Assembly: GCA_031363705.1 (NCBI GenBank)
Contig: JANLUX010000227.1
Coordinates: 1 to 8,591 of the forward strand
Origin: JANLUX01 sp031363705
GTDB lineage: Bacteria > Bacteroidota > Bacteroidia > AKYH767-A > OLB10
Direction of reading: 5' to 3'
Length of the DNA: 8,591 nt
In this document: one piece after another, positions 1 through 4,828 of the stretch
Position numbering within the stretch: the first letter of the stretch is position 1
Layout of the letters: every line of letters starts with the position of its first letter
Program-made: the position numbers and the translations under genes
The notes under the pieces: generated by a model
The model's database searches: none
Told to the model about the DNA's origin: nothing
What the model saw: the letters and a program-made list of their open reading frames with translations, nothing else

Positions 1-31
1 AAAAAAGGATGGAAGTTTTTGAGAAAAGAGA

Positions 32-130
32 GGGTTACTAATTAACGAATCTGATATAAATGTTACCAATTAACGAATTCGTGCGATAGCCATTCGTTGT
101 ATTTGTAATTCATTCGTTAATTAGTAACCC
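32..130 (-). repeat. Palindromic hairpin element, copy 1
   Basis: The two ends, 32-50 and 112-130, are perfect 19-bp inverted repeats. Read on the minus strand the element starts GGGTT-ACTAATTAACGAAT and ends with its reverse complement. Inside, further words related to TTACGAAT and AACGAAT also pair, so the whole 99 bases can fold as a long imperfect hairpin around a GC-richer loop near 81-91. The same conserved blocks recur at 4687-4787 in the opposite window orientation. The element lies immediately downstream of the PhnP-like gene and contains that gene's last codons and stop. No transposase is present. It could be a non-autonomous mobile palindrome or a transcript-end hairpin; the sequence alone does not decide. 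Confidence 0.85.
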
Positions 131-887
131 GCAGAACAAGTCCATCATAGGCACACTCCACTCCATCAGGAAGTTCTGCATTTACAATTTCATGTTTACC
201 TAACTGGTGGCTTATATGTGTTAAGTAAGCTTTCTCAGGTTTGATAACATCAATCATTTCCAAAGCTTCATTCAAAGTGAAATGAGAAATATGTTCTTCT
301 CTGCGCAAAGCATTTAAAACCAATATGCGCGTACCTTTTATTTTTTCAATCTCTTCTTTTGAAATTGTTTTTGCATCGGTGATATAAGTAAAATCACCCA
401 CTCTGAATCCAAACACATCCAACATGTAATGCTTCACCAGAATAGGTTGCAACGTAATGGTTCCAACCTTAAAAGATTTATTGTGGATGGTATGCAAATT
501 AAACCGTGGAATACCCGGATATTTAATTTCTTCAAAAGCATAATGAAACTCACGCTCAATGGCTTTCTGCACTTCTGGGGTTGCATAAATATCCACCTCT
601 TTTTTTAATATGTAGTTGAAGGCACGTATATCATCCATGCCTGCAATATGATCTTTGTGCTCATGTGTAAAAACCAATCCATCCAGCTTTCGCACTTTCT
701 CTCTCAATAACTGTTGACGGAAATCAGGGCCGGAGTCAATCACTATCAATGTATGTTCGTCCTCTAACATAATAGAGCTCCGCAATCTTTTATCACGCGG
801 ATCATTGCTGCTGCACACTTCACATTGACATGCAATTAAGGGTACACCCTGCGAAGTTCCGGTTCCTAAAAATGTAACCTTCAGCAA
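117..887 (-). CDS. PhnP-like MBL-fold metallo-hydrolase
   Basis: This is a 256-residue metallo-beta-lactamase-fold hydrolase, probably a cytoplasmic phosphodiesterase of the PhnP/RNase Z-like group. The N-terminal strand reads FLGTGTSQGVP (6-16). The dinuclear metal motif HEHKDH is at 75-80, with further likely ligands His153, Asp171 and His224. Cys20, Cys22 and Cys25 plus His227 match in spacing the structural zinc site known from E. coli PhnP. No C-P lyase genes are visible, so a phosphonate role is not supported and the substrate is unknown. The start is a TTG at 885-887; no in-frame ATG exists between it and the upstream stop at 909-911. The last codons and the TAA lie inside the hairpin element at 32-130. 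The small unknown gene lies 78 bases upstream on the same strand, so co-transcription is plausible. Confidence 0.9.
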   Translation of the reverse strand: MLKVTFLGTGTSQGVPLIACQCEVCSSNDPRDKRLRSSIMLEDEHTLIVIDSGPDFRQQLLREKVRKLDGLVFTHEHKDHIAGMDDIRAFNYILKKEVDIYATPEVQKAIEREFHYAFEEIKYPGIPRFNLHTIHNKSFKVGTITLQPILVKHYMLDVFGFRVGDFTYITDAKTISKEEIEKIKGTRILVLNALRREEHISHFTLNEALEMIDVIKPEKAYLTHISHQLGKHEIVNAELPDGVECAYDGLVLRVTN

Positions 888-930
888 AACCTTAAATATT
901 TTTAGACTTTATGAATGTCTGCTGCGACTT

Positions 931-950
931 CCCTCTCTTCTGGGAGAGGG
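931..950. repeat. CCCTCTC/GAGAGGG hairpin, possible dispersed repeat
   Basis: The arms CCCTCTC (931-937) and GAGAGGG (944-950) form a 7-bp perfect stem with a six-base loop, which two G-T pairs could tighten. It lies in the 78-base gap between the 101-residue gene and the PhnP-like gene and is GC-richer than its surroundings. With the flanking GGTAAGAGGGTGAGG it resembles, from memory, CCCTCACCC...CCTCTCCC repeats scattered in many bacterial genomes. There is no T-tract on either strand, so a rho-independent terminator is unlikely. Confidence 0.5.
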
Positions 951-965
951 GTAAGAGGGTGAGGC

Positions 966-1271
966 TCATTTAATTTCTTTTATTTCCTCAGCATTCGCTG
1001 CAGATGCATCAGCTGATTCATCTGCTTTTTTAATAAAAAGCTGCTTATGATCCTGGTCAATCTTACCCTGTTGCACCAGCATATTCACTATTTCAACCAA
1101 TGCATGAATACGGCTTTCCATGGATGAAAATTTATTGATTACCGCTACTTTCTTGTCTTCAAGAATACAAAAACCTGATTTAAAATTTCCTTTTTCGTAA
1201 CGTATTTCGTAGCCATTATCTTTTAAAAGATCTTCTAATTTTTTAAGATATGCCTGGGTGTATTTTGCCAT
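966..1271 (-). CDS. Conserved small protein of unknown function (101 aa)
   Basis: I recognise this only as a small conserved protein type seen in Bacteroidota, with no assigned function. Residues 1-80 look like a compact folded domain: a helix (4-18, KYTQAYLKKLEDLLK), a strand pair around YEIRYEKGNFKSGFC (21-35) and KVAVINKF (41-48), then a helix (51-69). Residues 83-101 form a low-complexity Ala/Glu/Lys tail that is probably disordered. There is no signal peptide and no membrane segment, so it should be cytoplasmic. The ATG at 1269-1271 fits the conserved N-terminus. It is followed 78 bases later by the PhnP-like gene on the same strand, which suggests a two-gene unit. Confidence 0.8.
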   Translation of the reverse strand: MAKYTQAYLKKLEDLLKDNGYEIRYEKGNFKSGFCILEDKKVAVINKFSSMESRIHALVEIVNMLVQQGKIDQDHKQLFIKKADESADASAANAEEIKEIK

Positions 1272-1275
1272 GAGG

Positions 1276-1283
1276 CAAAAATA
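1276..1283 (-). promoter_or_regulatory. Candidate Bacteroidota -7 element (TATTTTTG)
   Basis: The minus-strand octamer TATTTTTG matches the Bacteroidota -7 consensus TAnnTTTG exactly. It ends only five bases before the ATG at 1271, so a transcript starting from it would be nearly leaderless. I see no good TTG -33 element at the expected spacing. The call rests on one short motif in AT-rich DNA. Confidence 0.35.
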
Positions 1284-1415
1284 CGAAATACGAATATTGA
1301 ATATCTAAATCCGAAACACGATCCCGATTCATCAGGACGTAATGCGAAAAAAAATCAAACCTGTATAGTGCTAAATCAACTTAAAACAATCTCAAGCTGT
1401 TGCAGTGCAATTTCA

Positions 1416-1481
1416 CAAGTTTCTTCCAGAATGACAAGTTGAACACCAGTTGTCATTCTGGAAGAAACTTGCGTTTTTTTT
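1416..1481 (+). terminator. Perfect 22-bp stem-loop with T8 tract (plus-strand terminator shape)
   Basis: The arm at 1416-1437 is a perfect reverse complement of 1450-1471, with a 12-base loop. After CG comes a run of eight T (1474-1481). On the plus strand this is a textbook rho-independent terminator shape, but both neighbouring genes are on the minus strand and no plus-strand gene ends here. Read on the minus strand it follows the T9SS protein's stop by about 42 bases and lacks a T-run, so there it could at most stabilise a 3' end. The arm word GTCATTCTGGAAGAAACTTG resembles, from memory, GTCATTCTG-type dispersed repeats common in Bacteroidota, so it may be a repeat unit. Confidence 0.6.
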
Positions 1482-1513
1482 GATAGGATTCAACTGCTGG
1501 AACAGGTGGTTAT

Positions 1514-3034
1514 TTAGAATGATTTCACAAACTTCTTATTCAACACTTCCTTTTCAGTAACCAGCGAAACCACATAAACACCACTTGCAAAACCTTGCAT
1601 ATTCAAATCTTTGGTAAAATATCCTTGGCTTATATTTCCCTGCTCTTTAAAAACAAGCATGCCTGTAATATCATAAACGCTCAACGCGTAATTTTTTCCT
1701 TTTAAGTTTTGCGCATTGATAAATGCTTTTTGCCATGCAGGATTATAAAAAACAAATAGAAAAGAGTTTTGTGTTTCCAATTCTTGCAAACCAACCGTTA
1801 ATGTATCGCATATACTCCCGCTGTCTTTTGCCAACTCGTAGTTTGGATTGTTGGGCAATCCATAATAGGTGCGTTTGCCACCGAGATAAAAGCTGAATGG
1901 CTGAAAGTTGCAGGCTGCATCAAGACTATCAGGGTAATTGATAACGCTAAGGTTTTCGTTGTAAACATTGCGAACACTATCGGGATACGGATAAGGAAAA
2001 ATACCCGGAGGTTCGTAAGCACATGCCCAATATATTTTACTATCAGGTGCAAGTTCTATGAGACCTCCTACAATGGGTTGTTTTATTGCAAATACAGTAT
2101 CACGGGTTAGGGATGGGTTAACATCATTTAAGTTGTACTGAAAAACATAAGAGTTAGAATCATTTTGTGTATATTCTGAACTCACATATAATAAACTATC
2201 GTTAGGAGATAATTCGCAATCCCAATACCAGGGGGCAAGGTTGAAATTTGTAACTTCATGCTCAATGCTTAATTCATTTGATAGCATGCCGGAACATCTA
2301 TCAAAATCATATACGGATAGTAAGCCGTTATTAGATACACATGCGATTTTTCTTCCGTCATCAGAAGGCTCAATTCTGTAAGCATTTGATTGAACAATAT
2401 CACCAATATTTTGAACGTGATCAAAATTTACTCCTGATGGGGTCACGAGATAAAAATAAAAATCATTGTTAGCGGTATCAATATGCCTAATTATCACCCA
2501 CCAATCTCTTCCATTGCCATGCTTGACAGCAGCAACTCCATCATTAGCCCAAAAATTTTGCCCTTGCAATTGAATATTTTTTTGTACAACAGCACCGCGA
2601 CCGCTATCCTGAGTCATATCAATTACGGAATAAAAAAATCCATTGATAGATGTAACTCCCGCTGTGAAGAGGTAAAATAAATTAGTATTGCCAGGATAAG
2701 GAGTAATAATGTGTTCCTTATACCATGCCCTACAAATAATGGTATCACCATTTTGCATTAATTGATTATTTGAGCAATATACTTTACCCGCTCTAATAGT
2801 ATTAGCATGAAGTGCGTCAGGTGAACTTGATGAATAAAATAAGAGATTGCCAATACTATCACATATTGAGGTACAAGTTCCTCTGCTGATCACACTGGAA
2901 TAAATAACTTGATTGTTTTTAAAGTCTATACCGGCAGAATCTCCAAAACACCAGATAGAATTACGGTTTTGCCCCTCACAACAAAATACACTCACTAAAA
3001 ACCCGATTAATAAAATGATTTGGCGGTTTCTCAC
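1514..3034 (-). CDS. Secreted beta-propeller-like protein with T9SS type A sorting domain
   Basis: This is a predicted 506-residue secreted or cell-surface protein. A basic start (VRNRQ) and hydrophobic stretch (about 6-19) form a signal peptide. The motif IWCFGDSAGIDF (27-38) and the later GNLLFYSSS are typical of a Bacteroidota propeller-like family whose members often begin W-FG--AG-DF and carry SI-D--GNLLFY. The last 76 residues (431-506, from NPAW to KKFVKSF) form a type IX secretion C-terminal domain, with YDITG and GFASGVYVVSL, which is normally cleaved on export. The precise role is unknown. I chose the GTG at 3032-3034 because it sits directly before the signal peptide. The open frame continues 37 codons upstream to an ATG at 3145, but that part runs through a dispersed repeat and does not look like protein. 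Confidence 0.8.
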   Translation of the reverse strand: MRNRQIILLIGFLVSVFCCEGQNRNSIWCFGDSAGIDFKNNQVIYSSVISRGTCTSICDSIGNLLFYSSSSPDALHANTIRAGKVYCSNNQLMQNGDTIICRAWYKEHIITPYPGNTNLFYLFTAGVTSINGFFYSVIDMTQDSGRGAVVQKNIQLQGQNFWANDGVAAVKHGNGRDWWVIIRHIDTANNDFYFYLVTPSGVNFDHVQNIGDIVQSNAYRIEPSDDGRKIACVSNNGLLSVYDFDRCSGMLSNELSIEHEVTNFNLAPWYWDCELSPNDSLLYVSSEYTQNDSNSYVFQYNLNDVNPSLTRDTVFAIKQPIVGGLIELAPDSKIYWACAYEPPGIFPYPYPDSVRNVYNENLSVINYPDSLDAACNFQPFSFYLGGKRTYYGLPNNPNYELAKDSGSICDTLTVGLQELETQNSFLFVFYNPAWQKAFINAQNLKGKNYALSVYDITGMLVFKEQGNISQGYFTKDLNMQGFASGVYVVSLVTEKEVLNKKFVKSF

Positions 3035-3038
3035 TTTG

Positions 3039-3046
3039 TAAATATA
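3039..3046 (-). promoter_or_regulatory. Candidate -7 element (TATATTTA) before the T9SS protein
   Basis: The minus-strand octamer TATATTTA differs from TAnnTTTG only in its last base. It ends five bases before the chosen GTG, the same spacing as the candidate before the 101-residue gene. It supports the GTG start weakly, because a promoter here would exclude the upstream extension from the transcript. Confidence 0.25.
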
Positions 3047-3056
3047 CAACTCATAA

Positions 3057-3127
3057 AGGTTCCGCCATGGCGAGGCCAAGCCATCTACAGCTATAAAACA
3101 GATCGCTTCGTTCCTCGCGATGACGGG
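3057..3127. repeat. GC-richer dispersed repeat (GTCATCGCGAGGAACGAAGC type)
   Basis: Read on the minus strand, this stretch opens with CCCGTCATCGCGAGG, continues AACGAAGCGATCTG and ends with a perfect 10-bp palindrome CGCCATGGCG (3063-3072). It is visibly richer in GC than the flanks. The first part closely resembles GTCATTGCGAGGAACGAAGCAATCT-type repeats that, from memory, are scattered in many bacterial genomes and give spurious peptides such as VIARNEAI. It lies in the divergent gap between the T9SS protein gene and pntAA, so it may separate their promoters. Confidence 0.65.
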
Positions 3128-3152
3128 TAAGCCCACATTACCCATAATTTAT

Positions 3153-3160
3153 TTTCTTTG
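3153..3160 (+). promoter_or_regulatory. Candidate -7 element (TTTCTTTG) of the pnt operon
   Basis: The octamer TTTCTTTG has one mismatch to TAnnTTTG and is followed by C, as is common. It lies 21 bases before the pntAA ATG, a normal distance for a short leader. I see no clear TTG at -33. The repeat at 3057-3127 lies just upstream. Confidence 0.35.
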
Positions 3161-3181
3161 CACCCACTTTAAAAACCCCTT

Positions 3182-4288
3182 ATGATTTTAGGCGTACCCA
3201 AAGAAACTAAAGAACGAGAAAACCGTGTTGCACTATCACCTGATGTAACAGCACAACTTATTAAGGCTGGTTTTAATGTTATTATTGAAAAAGGTGCCGG
3301 ATTGAATTCCTATTTTGCAGATGAAAAATATACGGATGCTGGCGCAACTATTGAACCTGATGCAAATTCTGTTTACAGCAAAAGTGATGTTGTTCTAAAA
3401 GTAAATGCTCCTGATGCAAATGAAATCAAGAGCATGAAAAAAGATGCGGTGCTCATTTCTTTTATGTGGGCTGCTACCAATCCTGCCCTTGTTGAAGCTT
3501 ATGCACAGCAAGGTATCAGTGCATTTTCTATGGATGCCATTCCACGTATTTCAAGAGCACAAAAAATGGATGCGCTCAGTTCGCAGGCAAACATTGCAGG
3601 TTATAAAACGGTGTTGATGGGCGCTAATGCTTTAGGAAAAATTTTTCCATTGTTGATGACTGCTGCCGGAACTATCAAACCATCTCGTGTTGTAATAATG
3701 GGAGCAGGTGTTGCAGGTTTACAGGCAATCGCTACTGCAAAAAGATTAGGTGCCATAGTTGAAGTATCAGACATTCGTCCTGAGACCAAAGAGCAAGTTG
3801 AATCACTCGGAGGAAAATTTATTGTTGTGGAAGGTGATGAATCTGTAAAGATGGAAGGTGGATATGTAAAAGGTGTTTCAGAAGAATTTTTAAAACGCCA
3901 ACAGGAATTGGTTGCCAAACATATTGCCAATGCTGACATTGTAATTACCACTGCATTGATACCCGGAAAAAAAGCACCGGTACTTGTTACCGAAGACATG
4001 GTTAAAAGTATGCGCATGGGTTCAGTGATTGTGGATATGGCAGTGGAGCAAGGTGGTAATTGTGTGTTGAGTGAATTAAATCAAACAGTGGTGAAACACG
4101 GAGTAACTATTATTGGCGAAGCAAACATCCCTTCATTGCTTCCATTAAACGCAAGTGATCTTTATGCAAAAAACATCCAGGCATTCTTAATGCATCTTGC
4201 AACCAAAGATGGTTTCAAATGGGAGATGGACGAAGAGATTACCAAAGGATCATTGATAACACACAAGGGAGAAATAATGAAAAAATAA
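3182..4288 (+). CDS. pntAA: Proton-translocating NAD(P) transhydrogenase, alpha-1 (NAD-binding) subunit
   Basis: This 368-residue soluble subunit is domain I of the transhydrogenase. It binds NAD(H) on the cytoplasmic face and passes hydride to NADP+ held by PntB. It begins with MILGVPKETKERENRVALSP, the alanine dehydrogenase/PNT N-terminal signature. RISRAQKMDALSSQANIAG (122-140) is the family's RQD loop at the hydride-transfer site. GAGVAG (174-179) is the dinucleotide-binding glycine motif, and SDIRPE (196-201) supplies the acidic residue after the second strand. TTALIPGKKAP (256-266) and VDMAVEQGGN (284-293) are further family motifs. No membrane segments are present, so alpha is split in two genes as in Rhodospirillum rubrum and Thermus. 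The length is normal and the ATG fits the family N-terminus. The pntAB gene follows after 78 bases. Confidence 0.95.
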   Translation: MILGVPKETKERENRVALSPDVTAQLIKAGFNVIIEKGAGLNSYFADEKYTDAGATIEPDANSVYSKSDVVLKVNAPDANEIKSMKKDAVLISFMWAATNPALVEAYAQQGISAFSMDAIPRISRAQKMDALSSQANIAGYKTVLMGANALGKIFPLLMTAAGTIKPSRVVIMGAGVAGLQAIATAKRLGAIVEVSDIRPETKEQVESLGGKFIVVEGDESVKMEGGYVKGVSEEFLKRQQELVAKHIANADIVITTALIPGKKAPVLVTEDMVKSMRMGSVIVDMAVEQGGNCVLSELNQTVVKHGVTIIGEANIPSLLPLNASDLYAKNIQAFLMHLATKDGFKWEMDEEITKGSLITHKGEIMKK

Positions 4289-4325
4289 TTTGATGATGTG
4301 ATAATTTGATGATTTGATAATTGAA
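4286..4325 (+). repeat. Short tandem repeat, 16-bp unit
   Basis: The unit TAATTTGATGATGTGA (4286-4301) is followed directly by TAATTTGATGATTTGA (4302-4317), with one difference, and then a degraded third start TAATTGAA. The first unit begins with the TAA stop codon of pntAA. Such low-complexity word repeats look like slippage products in an AT-rich intergenic gap. No function is evident. Confidence 0.7.
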
Positions 4326-4333
4326 AAATAAGA

Positions 4334-4360
4334 GCAACTTTAAACATTAAACTTTAAACT
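4334..4360 (+). repeat. ACTTTAAAC leader repeat before pntAB
   Basis: The words ACTTTAAAC and AACTTTAAACT recur in the 30 bases before the pntAB start. A near-identical stretch precedes pntB (4791-4811), and a shorter ACTTTAAAAAC precedes pntAA. There is no Shine-Dalgarno sequence. The stretch may act as an unstructured A/U-rich translation leader. Confidence 0.5.
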
Positions 4361-4366
4361 CTAAAA

Positions 4367-4675
4367 ATGACAAACTTTCTTTCTTTACTCGCTGAACATC
4401 GCGAAATGCTATACATCATCATACTCTCCATCTTCGTGGGTGTGGAAGTAATCGGGAATGTTCCTACGGTACTCCACACTCCGTTAATGAGTGGTGCAAA
4501 CGCAATACATGGTGTTGTAATTGTTGGTGCAATCATCGTAATGCTCAAAAGCGATCCTGGTAATTATGTCTCGCTTGTATTAGGTTTTCTTGCTGTTATT
4601 CTCGGAACACTAAATGTTGTTGGAGGTTTTGTGGTAACAGACAGAATGTTGGAAATGTTCAAGAAGAAAAAATAA
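4367..4675 (+). CDS. pntAB: NAD(P) transhydrogenase, alpha-2 (membrane) subunit
   Basis: This 102-residue integral membrane protein supplies the alpha part of the proton channel (domain II). Three hydrophobic segments are visible, at about 14-33, 44-60 and 67-91. The core VPTVLHTPLMSGANAIHG (32-49) is the family signature. His48, in the word NAIH, aligns by motif with the channel histidine described for the Thermus alpha-2 subunit, where E. coli has NAIS. The C-terminus is a short basic tail (FKKKK) that should face the cytoplasm. The length matches split alpha-2 subunits. The start ATG is preceded by an A/T-rich leader without a Shine-Dalgarno sequence. The pntB gene follows 153 bases later, across a palindromic repeat element. 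Confidence 0.95.
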   Translation: MTNFLSLLAEHREMLYIIILSIFVGVEVIGNVPTVLHTPLMSGANAIHGVVIVGAIIVMLKSDPGNYVSLVLGFLAVILGTLNVVGGFVVTDRMLEMFKKKK

Positions 4676-4686
4676 TTATGAAATGC

Positions 4687-4787
4687 TGCATACTAATTAA
4701 CGAATGAATTACGAATACAACGAATCGTAGCCGCTATAGAATTCGTTAATTCGTAACATTCGTAGCTAATTCGTTAATTAGTATGCA
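4687..4787 (+). repeat. Palindromic hairpin element, copy 2 (inside the pnt operon)
   Basis: The ends 4687-4705 and 4769-4787 are perfect 19-bp inverted repeats, TGCAT-ACTAATTAACGAAT and its reverse complement. Inside, TTACGAATACAACGAAT pairs with AATTCGTTAATTCGTAA with a one-base bulge, leaving a GC-richer loop near 4726-4739. Aligned with copy 1 read on the minus strand, the 14-bp inner end repeats are identical. The next block (4706-4725) matches at 19 of 20 bases, and the block at 4739-4760 matches at nearly every position. The loop and the outer five base pairs differ. It begins 12 bases after the pntAB stop and ends 41 bases before the pntB start, so it should be transcribed with the operon. 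Confidence 0.9.
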
Positions 4788-4790
4788 AAA

Positions 4791-4811
4791 CAACTTTAAA
4801 CTTTAAACTAC
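4791..4811 (+). repeat. ACTTTAAAC leader repeat before pntB
   Basis: CAACTTTAAACTTTAAAC lies between the hairpin element and pntB and repeats the words found before pntAB at 4334-4360. A further AAACTTT follows at about 4812-4819. The ATG at 4829 again lacks a Shine-Dalgarno sequence. Confidence 0.5.
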
Positions 4812-4828
4812 AAACTTTATACTCCCTT

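Larger units (their letters stand above)
1272..1513. other. Intergenic gap, 242 bases
   Basis: The gap lies between two minus-strand genes. It holds the candidate -7 element of the 101-residue gene (1276-1283), an imperfect palindrome TCCCGAT-TC-ATCAGGA (1322-1337), and the long inverted repeat with a T-tract at 1416-1481. I find no convincing gene. The best short plus-strand frame, starting at 1342, has only eight codons. Confidence 0.6.

Noticed and set aside
1322..1337. Imperfect palindrome TCCCGAT-TC-ATCAGGA as an operator or terminator
   Set aside because: It has one mismatch, a two-base spacer and no T-run, and it resembles common intergenic words. There is not enough to assign a function.
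2483..2680. Plus-strand 65-codon frame inside the T9SS protein gene
   Set aside because: It is antisense to the propeller-like domain, with low-complexity sequence and no promoter or neighbour to support it.
2972..3034. Lipoprotein signal in the T9SS protein (two cysteines after the hydrophobic stretch)
   Set aside because: The residues before Cys18 (S-V-F) do not fit a lipobox, and a T9SS sorting domain fits an ordinary signal peptide better.
3035..3145. Using the ATG at 3145 as the start of the T9SS protein
   Set aside because: The added 37 residues come from a dispersed repeat and would place the signal peptide internally.
3601..4017. Minus-strand open frame of 138 codons inside pntAA
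   Set aside because: It is antisense to a clearly conserved NAD-binding domain, and its composition (Ser/Thr/Pro/Ile runs) is what a reversed coding frame gives. No recognisable motif.
4162..4548. Minus-strand frames over the 3' end of pntAA and over pntAB
   Set aside because: One translates the AT-rich tandem repeat into words such as SNHQIITSSNY, a known type of intergenic artefact. The other is antisense to a conserved membrane gene.
4676..4828. Riboswitch or CRISPR-like array between pntAB and pntB
   Set aside because: The repeated ACGAAT words are parts of one palindrome, not equal repeats separated by unique spacers, and no aptamer pattern I know is present.
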